DNA of 64,000 nt, from the NCBI GenBank assembly GCA_900550445.1, contig URSF01000004.1, positions 1 through 64,000 of the forward strand, given 5' to 3'. The position numbers were made by a program, and so were the translations under genes. Below are positions 37,408 through 46,525 of the stretch, piece after piece (position 1 is the stretch's first letter; each line of letters begins with the position of its first letter). The DNA comes from an uncultured Rhodospirillaceae bacterium. GTDB lineage: Bacteria > Pseudomonadota > Alphaproteobacteria > CAAGCB01 > CAG-977. Under the pieces are notes generated by a model. That model was not told the DNA's origin, searched no databases, and saw nothing but the letters and a program-made list of their open reading frames with translations.

Positions 37408-39087
37408 TTATTTATTTTGCTCTAAAAACGCGGGGTTGTCCAGATGTATGTTGTTCGGAGCCAGAAGGCATAAGTAGAAAGAAATCTTAAAACTTGTCCG
37501 GTGAATTTTTTCACAGGAAAAATCGCGCGAAAACGCGGTGTATTTTGAAAACGCCGTATGTTTTGAAAACATGGAATGTTTTAAATGCGTTTCATAATAA
37601 TTTTCGGGAAAGGCCGCCAGAATAAAAATGTTTTTTTCCGGTTTTTCCAGCGCGGGGAGAAGGATATCGTAACGTTTTTCGTTAAAAAAACCGGAAGTGT
37701 AAAAATCAGATCCGTTAATCGGAGCCCGATGATCGGGGTGGATTATTGCCCGTGTCGTCGGGCCGGATACAAGCAGAGGAACGAAAATCGCCGCGGGCGA
37801 CCCGGCGATCAGCAGTAAAGAATCTTTCGGCAGAAGGGCGCGGCGCACCGGCAGCAATGGTTCCGACGCGGGCCGTCTGTAATTTGAAAAAGGCAGAAAC
37901 AGACTGACGATAAAGATAAAAATAAGGAAAAGTTTTACTTTTTTATTTTTTAAAGAAAGCTCTTCTTCTTTAAAAAAATAGCGTATCAGCACGATTGACA
38001 GCAAAGCCTCAAAAGGAATCAAATAACGGTCCACTCTGTAAAAAAACAGCCATAGAACATAAACCAGGCAAAGCCAGAGGGTTAAAAACGAAAAGCCGCT
38101 GAAATCCGGCGGAAATCTGCGTTTCGACTTTAAAAAAACGGCGGTAAAACAAATAAAGGCTACGTATGCGACCGGGTAGCGCAGATATGAAAAATTCAAT
38201 ATGGAAACCAACGGAATTTCCGATCCGACGTTGCAGAACATTAAAAACGGATAAAAGAAAAGAACCGTTATCGATTTGTCAAAATAGCGGACGTCTTTAT
38301 AATCTTCTCCCTGCCAGTACGGCGAATGAAACACGCTGTTGAAAAAGGGGAAGACGGGATTTTGATAATTTTTCCATAAAATCCAGCCCCAGTATCCGTA
38401 AGTAATCAAAAAACCCGTCAGAACCGCCGCGGAAAAAAGAAAGATTGTTTTCAGGGGATTTTTCAGCTGTTTGTAAAACAACGTCAATGTCATGCCGGCG
38501 GCCGCGGCATACGGGCAAAACGTCAGTTTCAATCCCGCCGCGGCGCCCAGCAGAAAACCGGCGGCCAGACAAGTTTTCGTGAACAGGGGGGGAGGGGGGG
38601 CTTTTAACAGCAAATATCCGGCCGCCAAAACAAAAACGGACAGCGTCAGATCGTTGGTCGTCGTGGAAATCTGCGACGCTATGTTTGTCGAACAAACGCA
38701 CAGCAGCAGAGTCATAATGATTTTAACACGGCCGTTTCGGTCGTCCGGCGAAAAGAAAATCGCCGCCGTTTTATAAACGATAAACAGCATCAGACCGTAA
38801 GGAACAGCCATGACGGCGCTGAAAACAACGGGATTATCGTTCAGCGCGTTTATCAGTCCGTAAACGGGAATATCCGCAAAAGGCGAAAAAAACGTGTTTA
38901 TAAAAGCCGGCGCGACGTCAATGTCGTTCCGGCCGTTAAAAAAAGCCCAGACATTATAATAGTGATAATTAAAAAAATCGAACCATTGCTCGAACCGGAA
39001 AACGGCGCCGCACAGGCAGGCGAAACTCAGACAGCAGGCAAAGGCGGTTTTATTGCTCCGGAAAAAAAGATTTACAAAAGAAGACAT
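37408..39087 (-). CDS. GT-C-like polytopic membrane protein, paralog C, with a C7TC7 tract
   Basis: A 559-residue membrane protein and the longest of the three paralogs. It shares FDFFNYHYYNVWAF, the DVAPAFINTFFSP segment and [14 protein letters not shown] run of seven C, one T and seven C (38586-38600 on the minus strand) encodes consecutive prolines near residues 165-168. Slippage there would shift the frame, so the gene may be phase-variable. It heads the operon 37408-36756-36220-34682. The 113-base gap to the divergent Bat operon holds both promoters. Confidence 0.65.
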   Translation of the reverse strand: MSSFVNLFFRSNKTAFACCLSFACLCGAVFRFEQWFDFFNYHYYNVWAFFNGRNDIDVAPAFINTFFSPFADIPVYGLINALNDNPVVFSAVMAVPYGLMLFIVYKTAAIFFSPDDRNGRVKIIMTLLLCVCSTNIASQISTTTNDLTLSVFVLAAGYLLLKAPPPPLFTKTCLAAGFLLGAAAGLKLTFCPYAAAAGMTLTLFYKQLKNPLKTIFLFSAAVLTGFLITYGYWGWILWKNYQNPVFPFFNSVFHSPYWQGEDYKDVRYFDKSITVLFFYPFLMFCNVGSEIPLVSILNFSYLRYPVAYVAFICFTAVFLKSKRRFPPDFSGFSFLTLWLCLVYVLWLFFYRVDRYLIPFEALLSIVLIRYFFKEEELSLKNKKVKLFLIFIFIVSLFLPFSNYRRPASEPLLPVRRALLPKDSLLLIAGSPAAIFVPLLVSGPTTRAIIHPDHRAPINGSDFYTSGFFNEKRYDILLPALEKPEKNIFILAAFPENYYETHLKHSMFSKHTAFSKYTAFSRDFSCEKIHRTSFKISFYLCLLAPNNIHLDNPAFLEQNK

Positions 39088-39200
39088 TATTTTTTATCTC
39101 ATTTTTTATTCTTTTCCTCAGTATGAAACAAGAGAGCCGTTTTGTAAACTTGATTGTCGCGGACAAATCCCTTACTTTTTATATTCGGAAAGGAGAAAAA

Positions 39201-39686
39201 ATGGTTTCTTTACCCGATCAGACAAGTCCTGAAGAACTGCTGTCTTTTGTCCGCCCGTTATATCCAAATGGGATATTTCCTTTGGGGCCGGGTTGGCAGA
39301 TAGTATTTTATGCTTTGGGCGGGTTTGTTCTGGCGGGAATTCTTCTTTACAACAGTCCGCCCGCGAAACGGCGCCGGGAAGCGTTTGCCGTTTTCAATGC
39401 TCTGCGCCGGCGTTTTTTGGAAAACGGGGACGTTTCCATGTTGGCCGGAGGACTGTCGGTTTTAATGCGTCGGGCGGCTTTGGCGCGTTTCGGACGGGAA
39501 AAAACGGCAAATTTAAACGGACGGGCATGGATTGATTTTTTAAAACAAACGGGGGCGGATTTGGACGAACGGGATAAGCAGCTGCTGGAAAATCAGGCGT
39601 ATGCGCCGCCTCTGCGCGACGCGGATTTCACGCGCGGGCGGCATTTGCTGTCGGCCGCGCATAAATGGCTGGAGAAAAATTTATGA
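39201..39686 (+). CDS. DUF4381-type membrane protein of the Bat operon
   Basis: A 161-residue protein with one transmembrane helix near residues 33-52 and a cytoplasmic helical domain (LMRRAALARFGRE, ending HKWLEKNL). This pattern fits DUF4381, a regular companion of VWA Bat proteins and MoxR ATPases. The start at 39201 has a strong AAGGAGA site; the longer frame from 39123 does not. The stop overlaps the start of the next gene by four bases. MoxR and the DUF58 protein that normally precede it are missing from this locus. Confidence 0.8.
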   Translation: MVSLPDQTSPEELLSFVRPLYPNGIFPLGPGWQIVFYALGGFVLAGILLYNSPPAKRRREAFAVFNALRRRFLENGDVSMLAGGLSVLMRRAALARFGREKTANLNGRAWIDFLKQTGADLDERDKQLLENQAYAPPLRDADFTRGRHLLSAAHKWLEKNL

Positions 39687-40681
39687 CCGGTTTTGCTTTT
39701 CCGATGATGTTTCTGCTGCTGGCGGTGCCGCTGATTATGCGTGTCGTGCTGCCGCGCGTAAATGATAAAAACGAAGACGCGCTGAAAGTTCCTTTTTTTG
39801 AAGATATGCGGCGTTTGTCGCCGGCGGGAGGCCGTTCCGTTTTCAGCGGCCTGCGTTTCCGGCGTCTGCTGGGGGCGCTGATCTGGATTTTGCTGGTTAC
39901 GGCGGCCGCAAACCCGCAATGGGTCGGCGAACCGTCAAAAGTCCCGTCCGAAGGGCGCAATCTGATGTTGGTTCTGGATATTTCCGGCTCGATGCAGGAA
40001 GCCGATTTTGCCGTTCAAAATCAGGCCGTGCGGCGCTGGGACGCGGTGCAGGCCGTCGCCGACGCTTTTGTGAAAAAACGTCGGGGCGACCGGATCGGCG
40101 TTGTCCTGTTCGGGGAACGGTCGTATTTGTACGTCCCGCTGACATATGATTTAAAAACGGTTTCCGACCTGTTGAAAGAAGCCGATGTCGGCATGGCCGG
40201 ATCGCAAACGGCGATCGGGGACGCGCTGGGATTGGCTTTAAAGACGATGATTGACGTTCCTGCCGAAAGCCGGGTTGTCGTTTTGCTGTCCGACGGCGCG
40301 GCGAACGCCGGAGTAATGAAACCGCTGGAAGCGGCGGAGCTGGCTGAAAAGATGGGCGTTAAGGTTTATACGATCGGGGCGGGGTCCGATATGGTTCAGA
40401 TGATGGGAATGTTCGGTATGATGCAGATGCCGCGCGGCGACGAAATTGACGAAAAAACGCTGCAGGAAATCGCGCGCAAGACCGGCGGACGGTATTTCAG
40501 AGCCAAAAACACGCAGGAATTGTTGGAAATTTACAGCGAAATCGACGCTCTGGAACCGGTGGTAAATGATGATGTGTTCGTCCGTCCGGTGAAAACGCTG
40601 TTTTATTATCCGCTGGCAGCCGCTTTTGTTTTAAGCGTTCTGGGGGCGCTGCGGTTTATGACGGGCAGGAGGGCTGTATGA
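39683..40681 (+). CDS. batA: BatA-like von Willebrand factor A membrane protein
   Basis: A 332-residue protein with membrane helices near both ends and a central VWA domain. The metal-ion-dependent adhesion site is intact: DISGSM, the threonine in GSQTAIGDALG, and LLSDGAANAG. Bat proteins sit in the inner membrane with the VWA domain exposed to the periplasm and form complexes with MoxR partners; they are tied to oxygen tolerance or envelope stress in Bacteroides and Francisella. The ATG at 39683 overlaps the preceding stop. The next gene starts with an ATGA overlap at 40678. Confidence 0.85.
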   Translation: MTGFAFPMMFLLLAVPLIMRVVLPRVNDKNEDALKVPFFEDMRRLSPAGGRSVFSGLRFRRLLGALIWILLVTAAANPQWVGEPSKVPSEGRNLMLVLDISGSMQEADFAVQNQAVRRWDAVQAVADAFVKKRRGDRIGVVLFGERSYLYVPLTYDLKTVSDLLKEADVGMAGSQTAIGDALGLALKTMIDVPAESRVVVLLSDGAANAGVMKPLEAAELAEKMGVKVYTIGAGSDMVQMMGMFGMMQMPRGDEIDEKTLQEIARKTGGRYFRAKNTQELLEIYSEIDALEPVVNDDVFVRPVKTLFYYPLAAAFVLSVLGALRFMTGRRAV

Positions 40682-42552
40682 CGGAATTTCATTTTCTGCG
40701 TCCCGAATGGCTGTGGGGGTTCGCCGTTTTTCTGTTGCTTCCTTTTCTGGCGGGCAAAACGCGTTCCGGCGGGGGATTGTGGCAAGATATCTGCGACAGG
40801 ATTTTGCTGCGTTCTCAGCTGGTCGCCGGATCGGCCGCGCGGTTATTCTGGCCTTTTTTTCTGATTTCCGTCTGCTGGGCGCTGGCGTTGTTCGCTTTGG
40901 CCGGGCCGGCGTGGGAAAAGCTGCCTCAGCCGGCCGTGAAAAAAGGAACGGACACCGTTTATTTGCTGGATATTTCCGTTTTCATGACGCCTGTTGACGT
41001 TAAACCGTCGCGTATGGATCGCGCGCGGTTTAAAATGCACGACTTTCTGCGGGAAACAAAAGACGGGCAAAACGCTTTGATTTTGTATGACAACGAACCG
41101 TTTGTCGCCGTTCCTTTGACAACGGATCAAAAAGTCGTTGAACAGATTCTGCCGACGGTTCAGGCCGGTATGATGGGCGGCCGTATGCCGGACGTCAATC
41201 TGGCTTTGCAAAAGGCGGGGGAACTGCTGAAACAGGCCGGCGCCGCAAAAGGGCGGATTGTTTTGCTGGGCGGTTATATTTGCGACGATGAAATGCCGCA
41301 AGTGTTAAAAACGGCGGAAAAGCTGAAAAAAGAAGGGTATACTCTGTCTGTTTTGGGCATAGGGACGGATCACGGCGCGCCGTTGCAAATGCCGGATGGA
41401 GCGTTTTTGATGCATGAAGGCAAACCCGTTTTATCGTCTTTGTCCAATCAAAATATGAACCGGGCGGCGCAGGCAGGCGGCGGTATTTATCGGACGATCA
41501 CTCTGGACGAAGAAGACGTTCGGGACGTGATCGGGGCAGCCTCCCGGCTTTCTGATGTTTCTGACGCCGAACCGCAGGCGGAAACAAAGGCGGATACCTG
41601 GAAAGATTTCGGCTCTGTTTTATGCATTTTGATTTTGCCGTTTGCGGCTTTCGGATACCGCAGAGGCTGGCTGGGCGGATTGATACTGTTTATTGTGTTT
41701 TCTTCTTCGCCGGCCTTCGCTTGGCAGCTGTCCGATTTGTGGACGCGGCCCGACCGTCGGGAGGCCGAACGCATTACTGCCGGGGAAAAACCGCAAGATC
41801 CCACGGTTTTTAAAGATAACGCCTGGCGGGGAGCCGCCGCCTATAAAGCCGGAGATTATCAAACGGCTCTGACGGCTTTGAATGATCCGGCAGATGCGGA
41901 AATGCGGTATAATCAGGGAAACGCTTTGGCGCAGGCGGGACAATACCGGCAGGCGATAGAAGCTTATAAAAAAGTGCTGGAAGAAAATCCCGGTCATGCC
42001 GATGCGGCTTTTAATAAAAAGTATTTGGAAGATCAGCTGAAAAATAATCAAAACCGGCAACAACAAGATCAACAGCAACAAGACCAACAACAGAATCAAC
42101 GGCAAGATCAACAGCAAGACCGGCAGCAGGATCAGCAGCAACAACAAGACCAACAGCAGCAAGACCAGCAGCAACAGGATCAACAGCAGAATCAACAACA
42201 AGACCAGCAGCAACAGGATCAACAGCAGAATCAACAACAAGACCAGCAGCAACAGGATCAACAGCAGAATCAACAACAAGACCAACAGCAGCAGGACCAG
42301 CAACAACAACAAGACCAACAGCAGCAGGATCAACAACAGCAAAATCAGTCCGCTTTAAATTCCGAACAGCGGCAGGAGGAAAATCAGCGTCCCGATTCTC
42401 AACAAAAAGCGCCGCCCGAACAAAAAACGGATCAGGACGATCAGGAAAAACAAGAACAGCGTCAATGGCTCAGCGTTATTGAAGACGATCCGTCGGGGCT
42501 TTTGCGCGAACGGATCCGCAGACGCAATTTGATTAAAGGAGGTAGAAGATAA
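40678..42552 (+). CDS. BatB/BatC fusion: VWA domain, TPR and Gln-rich tail
   Basis: A 624-residue protein. Residues about 1-80 are membrane helices and a BatB-type N-terminus. A VWA domain follows, but its MIDAS reads DISVFM, so the last serine of DxSxS is missing. After a further pair of helices come TPR repeats (about 380-455; MRYNQGNALAQAGQYRQAIEAY), as in BatC. A region of about 100 residues made of Gln and Asp follows, then an acidic tail. It fuses roles usually held by separate BatB and BatC proteins. The stop overlaps the batD start by one base. Confidence 0.8.
   Translation: MTEFHFLRPEWLWGFAVFLLLPFLAGKTRSGGGLWQDICDRILLRSQLVAGSAARLFWPFFLISVCWALALFALAGPAWEKLPQPAVKKGTDTVYLLDISVFMTPVDVKPSRMDRARFKMHDFLRETKDGQNALILYDNEPFVAVPLTTDQKVVEQILPTVQAGMMGGRMPDVNLALQKAGELLKQAGAAKGRIVLLGGYICDDEMPQVLKTAEKLKKEGYTLSVLGIGTDHGAPLQMPDGAFLMHEGKPVLSSLSNQNMNRAAQAGGGIYRTITLDEEDVRDVIGAASRLSDVSDAEPQAETKADTWKDFGSVLCILILPFAAFGYRRGWLGGLILFIVFSSSPAFAWQLSDLWTRPDRREAERITAGEKPQDPTVFKDNAWRGAAAYKAGDYQTALTALNDPADAEMRYNQGNALAQAGQYRQAIEAYKKVLEENPGHADAAFNKKYLEDQLKNNQNRQQQDQQQQDQQQNQRQDQQQDRQQDQQQQQDQQQQDQQQQDQQQNQQQDQQQQDQQQNQQQDQQQQDQQQNQQQDQQQQDQQQQQDQQQQDQQQQNQSALNSEQRQEENQRPDSQQKAPPEQKTDQDDQEKQEQRQWLSVIEDDPSGLLRERIRRRNLIKGGRR
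42163..42279 (+). repeat. Three identical 39-base tandem repeats in the batB Gln-rich region
   Basis: Copies at 42163-42201, 42202-42240 and 42241-42279 are identical base for base. Each encodes 13 residues of Gln, Asp and Asn. Imperfect copies continue on both sides (about 42055-42350). Changes in copy number would keep the frame. Confidence 0.95.
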
Positions 42553-44408
42553 TGAAAAACAAAATTGTTTTTGCGTTTCTTGTCACACTTGCTTTTTGTC
42601 AGACGGCTCTGGCCGGTTTCCAGGCCGACGTCAGCCGCACCGTTATTCCCGAAGGCGAAAGTTTTCAGCTTTATCTGCGTCAGGACGGCGATGCCGCGCA
42701 GCCGGATATTTCTGTTTTAAATGAAGATTTCCTGATCGTAATGGAACGTAAAAGTTTTAAATCCACCTACGTTAACGGCAAAACGCAAACCTTTAATGAA
42801 AACGTTTTAACGCTGATTCCCAAAAAAACGGGGGAAGTGACTCTGCCGTCTATCCGCGCGGGCAAGGAACAAACAAAACCGCTGAAGCTGACGGTCGTCG
42901 CCGGCGGGCAGGCTTTGCCCGACGATCCGGCGGACAGAAAAAAAGCGCAGGCCGCCCAGCCGAATGTGTTTATCCGCTATACCGTGGACAATCAAACGCC
43001 TTATGTCGGTCAGCAGGTGCCTTTGACCGTAAAATTGTATTCTTTTGTTCAAACGCCGCTGCTGGACGGGGCGGTTACGCCGCCGCAGGCCGACGGAATT
43101 ACGGCCGAACAATGGGGGGACGTGAAACGGTCGCGCGAAACGGTTAACGGCAGAACGTATGACGTACTGGAATATAAATTTCTGCTGTTTGCCCAGAAAA
43201 GCGGACGAATTACATTATCTCCCGTCCGTTTCAGAGGGACGATCAGCGATCCGGAAGGACGCGATGAAACAATGGAAGACCTGTTCGGTTTCGGCGGCTC
43301 GGACTTTTTTTCAGGCTTTTTCGGCCAGAAAAACATTGCCGTACAGTCTTCGGCCGTTGTTCTGGATATTCAGCCGCAGCCGGAACAGGCCGGAATGGGG
43401 ATCTGGCTGCCGGCGACGGACGTCGCCGTTTCCGAAGATTTTACGCCGCCCAAACAAACGATTTCTTTGGGGGAAGCTTTAACGCGGACGGTTACCGTCA
43501 TGGCCGCGGGTGTGCGTGATAGTCAAATTCCCGATTTAACGTTTCCCGACGGAACGGATTACAAACAGTATCCGGGCAAGACGGATTCAAAAAATCTGTT
43601 TGACAACAACGGTATTGTCGGCGTGAAAACGCGTCAGATTGTCTTTATGCCGACCAAAGCGGGACAGATTGTTCTGCCTCAAATGGAAATTCCCTGGTTT
43701 GACGTTAAATCAAAGCAGATCAAAAAGGCAGTTTTACCCGCCCGTACGGTTACGGTAACGGGAACGGAAAGCAAACCGCGGACTGTTTCCGCCGTACCGG
43801 CCGCTCCGGCGGATTCCGGTACAACCGCGGCCGTGCCTGCGGTACAGCCGCCGGCCGTCGCAACGGAATCCGAATTTGCCGAAGCTTTTTCTCAGCCGCC
43901 GGAAAATACGGCGGAACAAAAAGCCGCCGCTGATTTTTGGGAAAAATATGTTCATCAGCCGCCTTTGCGTCTGTTTTTGGCCGGTATTCTGGCCGGTGGA
44001 GCCGTCGTGACGGTTTTGTGGCTTTTAATTCATTTTTTGATTTTCAGAAGAAATTCCGGCGCCGCCGTCGGAGTTCCGAATGAAACGCCGTCCCGGCGCG
44101 AAAGCGTCGACAGAGTAAAAGAAGCCTGTCTGTCGGGTTCCGCCGAACAGGTTAAACAGGCTTTGCTGGATTTGGGGCGCGTGTTTTGGGCGCAAAATCC
44201 GCCTTTGACCCTTTCCGAACTGGCGAAACGGTTTGACAGCAAAGAGTTGTCGGAACAGGTCGAAAATCTGAACCGGGCGTTGTACGCCGGCAATACCGCC
44301 GGCTGGGACGCGAAAAAGTTTTGGGCTGTTTTCAAAACGGTTGAATCCGGCGGCCGAAAACGGCAAAAGAATGAAAAAATTCCGGTTCCGCCGCTTTATC
44401 CCGATTGA
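42552..44408 (+). CDS. batD: BatD-like protein
   Basis: A 618-residue envelope protein. The N-terminal signal peptide ends near ALA-G. Beta-rich Ig-like segments follow (about 25-280 and 290-400; for instance ENVLTLIPKKTGEVTLPSI). A transmembrane helix lies near residues 475-495, and a cytoplasmic C-terminal helical domain ends the protein. This layout matches BatD (oxygen-tolerance family). The start has AAAGGAGG and overlaps the batB stop by one base. It completes the core Bat set in this locus. Confidence 0.85.
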   Translation: MKNKIVFAFLVTLAFCQTALAGFQADVSRTVIPEGESFQLYLRQDGDAAQPDISVLNEDFLIVMERKSFKSTYVNGKTQTFNENVLTLIPKKTGEVTLPSIRAGKEQTKPLKLTVVAGGQALPDDPADRKKAQAAQPNVFIRYTVDNQTPYVGQQVPLTVKLYSFVQTPLLDGAVTPPQADGITAEQWGDVKRSRETVNGRTYDVLEYKFLLFAQKSGRITLSPVRFRGTISDPEGRDETMEDLFGFGGSDFFSGFFGQKNIAVQSSAVVLDIQPQPEQAGMGIWLPATDVAVSEDFTPPKQTISLGEALTRTVTVMAAGVRDSQIPDLTFPDGTDYKQYPGKTDSKNLFDNNGIVGVKTRQIVFMPTKAGQIVLPQMEIPWFDVKSKQIKKAVLPARTVTVTGTESKPRTVSAVPAAPADSGTTAAVPAVQPPAVATESEFAEAFSQPPENTAEQKAAADFWEKYVHQPPLRLFLAGILAGGAVVTVLWLLIHFLIFRRNSGAAVGVPNETPSRRESVDRVKEACLSGSAEQVKQALLDLGRVFWAQNPPLTLSELAKRFDSKELSEQVENLNRALYAGNTAGWDAKKFWAVFKTVESGGRKRQKNEKIPVPPLYPD

Positions 44409-44413
44409 GTATT

Positions 44414-44461
44414 CACTGTTTGTTTACGATACGGGCGTATAACCTGTAAATAACAGCAGTG
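44414..44461. repeat. Imperfect inverted repeat between batD and the sensor-like gene
   Basis: Outer arms CACTG (44414-44418) and CAGTG (44457-44461), with inner arms TTTAC (44423-44427) and GTAAA (44446-44450). It could form an interrupted hairpin. No T run follows, so it is not a clear terminator. Confidence 0.35.
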
Positions 44462-44478
44462 TCGGGAAAGTCGGATTG

Positions 44479-45540
44479 ATGCGCAGTCAGCATTTAACTC
44501 ATGCCGTTTTGGCTTCGTTTTTATGGTGTGCGGCCGTGTTCGCGTTCGTCGGCATGAACTTTATGAAATTTGAATCCGCTTCCCGGGCTTTGCGGGATTC
44601 CAGAATCGAAACGGCGCTGACCGAGCTGCAAAGAACAATGCAGATCGAAATGGACAAAGGCGCTTCTTTGCCCGGAATTGAAAAGGCGGAAGACTATTTG
44701 TTCCGGTATGCTTCGGAAAACGACGATGTTCTGTCCGTAATGGTTTTTGAAGGGGCGGGGAAAATTTTATTCAGCACTGTCGCGGCGCAGGTCGGCATGA
44801 GCGTGCCGGCGGTCTGGCGTGAAAAATGCAGCCGTCCGGGAACGGTTTTTGTGGAAACGGAACAGGACAAAGAAACGGTCGGCCTGCCGGTACTGAACGC
44901 TTTTCTGGAAAGCGAAGGGTGTTTGGCCGCCGAATATAAAACCGGAACAAATGAAATCATTCGGGAAAAAATGATCGCGACGGCTTTTCATTTTGCCGTC
45001 AGGTTGGCGCTGATCGGGGTTGCGGCCTGTTTTCTGATTTGTTTTTCCGGAATGTTGCGCACTTTTGTTTTCGGCGGAAAAAAAGTCCGTTCCGCCGTCG
45101 TTTTAATTCTGTGCGCGGGAATGTTGTTTTTAATGCTTCAGTTGAATTTTTCGGCGATGTTTAAGGCTTTTGAACGGGATCTTCGTCAGGAAACGGCCGC
45201 AAAGACACAGACGATTGCCAGACAGGTGAAAAATCTGATTGAACGGGTTGTGCAGAGCGGCATGCCGTTTAAATCAATCAGCGGACTGGAATCTTATCTG
45301 GATCAGATTCGTCAGAAAAACAAAGAAATCCTGTTTATTTTGGTGACGGATAAAACGGGGCGCGTTTTATATGAGTCGGGGGCGGCTGCAGAAGCGTTTG
45401 ACGCCGACCCGCGTACGGGCAAAATTTCTTTGCGCGAAGGATATTATAACGCTGCCGAACCCGTCAACGATGTTGAATCCGCGGCGGGCTGGGTGCAGAT
45501 CGGCGTTAATGAAAGGTTTGTGCGTGAAAAAATTTTTTAG
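44479..45540 (+). CDS. Membrane sensor-like protein without an output domain
   Basis: A 353-residue protein with a transmembrane helix near residues 10-30, an extracytoplasmic domain, two more helices (about 172-190 and 205-225) and a second Cache-like domain (LFILVTDKTGRVLYESG, ending GWVQIGVNE). It stops right after that domain and has no kinase, GGDEF, HAMP or receiver region. The ATG at 44479 is chosen over the TTG at 44476. Its 3' end overlaps the next gene by 17 bases, so the periplasmic binding protein may be its partner. The family is not recognised with certainty. Confidence 0.6.
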   Translation: MRSQHLTHAVLASFLWCAAVFAFVGMNFMKFESASRALRDSRIETALTELQRTMQIEMDKGASLPGIEKAEDYLFRYASENDDVLSVMVFEGAGKILFSTVAAQVGMSVPAVWREKCSRPGTVFVETEQDKETVGLPVLNAFLESEGCLAAEYKTGTNEIIREKMIATAFHFAVRLALIGVAACFLICFSGMLRTFVFGGKKVRSAVVLILCAGMLFLMLQLNFSAMFKAFERDLRQETAAKTQTIARQVKNLIERVVQSGMPFKSISGLESYLDQIRQKNKEILFILVTDKTGRVLYESGAAAEAFDADPRTGKISLREGYYNAAEPVNDVESAAGWVQIGVNERFVREKIF

Positions 45541-46525
45541 TCTGTTTTTATTTTGGCTGATTTTTCCCGTTTTCTGCGCGCAGGCGGCGGCGCCGTCAAA
45601 AGTATATATGGTGCTGTGGGACGGCTGCGAAGACGCCTGCCGTGGTTTTCTGGATTATTTAAAATCGGCCCGTGCCGATGTGGAAATTATTCAGCGCAAC
45701 CTGAATAAAAAAACCGATCAGATCCCCGCTTTAATCGCCGAAGTCAAAGAACTTTCGCCCGATCTGCTGGTGACGTGGGGAACTTTGGCGACGCTGGAAA
45801 TGCTGGGAACGGAAAATAACGGGCCGGTTTCAAAATACGGCGCGGTTCCGGCGCTGTTTATGGTTGTGTCGCAGCCGGTGGAAAGCGGGCTGGTTTCTTC
45901 ATTGGTTTCTCAGGGACGCAATATTACGGGCGTCATGCATCTGGTGCCTTTGTCCGAACAGTTGCAATACGCCCGGCAGATTATGGCGTTCAAACGGCTG
46001 GGGATTGTTTATAATCCGGCGGAAACAAATGCGCAGATTGCGGTTGACCAGCTGAAACGGTACGCGTCCATGATGAATTTTGAATTGCTGGAACGTCCGG
46101 TGCCTTTGGATAAAAACGACAGGCCGGACGCTAAGGCTGTCGCCGGATTGGTCGCGGAACTGGCCGAAAACAAAGTTGATTTGATTTATTTGGGGCCGGA
46201 CGCTTTTATGAATGCGCACCGCGGACTTTTGATTGATACGGCGGCTGCTTTTTCCATTCCCGTTTTTTCGGCTTCCGAAGGGGCGGTGCGTCACGACAAC
46301 GCCTTGTTCGCTTTTGTTCACCGCTATTATACGGTCGGGCAGATGGCCGGGCGGAAAGCGATGAAGATTTTGAAAGATAAAATTCAAGCTTACGATATTC
46401 CGATTGAAGCCCCGCCGCGCGCTTTGCTGGTCGTAAACATGTCGGCGGCACAGAAAACGGGGGTATATCCGCCGCTGACATTGATGCGCAACGCGGATAT
46501 GATCAATATTCCCGAAAAGAAATAA
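45524..46525 (+). CDS. ABC-type substrate-binding protein (TrpX-like family)
   Basis: A 333-residue periplasmic binding protein. The signal peptide (VKKFFSLFLFWLIFPVFCAQA) is followed by two alpha/beta lobes, with LVTWGTLATLEML and RNITGVMHLVP in the first and LGIVYNPAETNAQ in the second, typical of the family that includes tryptophan/tyrosine-binding TrpX. No permease or ATPase is encoded here. GTG at 45524 is used as start because GAAAGG is seven bases upstream; an in-frame ATG at 45509 is an alternative. It may feed ligand information to the overlapping sensor-like protein. The ligand is unknown. Confidence 0.8.
   Translation: MKKFFSLFLFWLIFPVFCAQAAAPSKVYMVLWDGCEDACRGFLDYLKSARADVEIIQRNLNKKTDQIPALIAEVKELSPDLLVTWGTLATLEMLGTENNGPVSKYGAVPALFMVVSQPVESGLVSSLVSQGRNITGVMHLVPLSEQLQYARQIMAFKRLGIVYNPAETNAQIAVDQLKRYASMMNFELLERPVPLDKNDRPDAKAVAGLVAELAENKVDLIYLGPDAFMNAHRGLLIDTAAAFSIPVFSASEGAVRHDNALFAFVHRYYTVGQMAGRKAMKILKDKIQAYDIPIEAPPRALLVVNMSAAQKTGVYPPLTLMRNADMINIPEKK

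Noticed and set aside
41620..42342. A 240-codon open frame on the minus strand, almost all Leu, Val and Ile at its start
   Set aside because: It is the antisense of the Gln-rich repeat of batB. The plus-strand gene fits the Bat operon with overlapping starts and stops.
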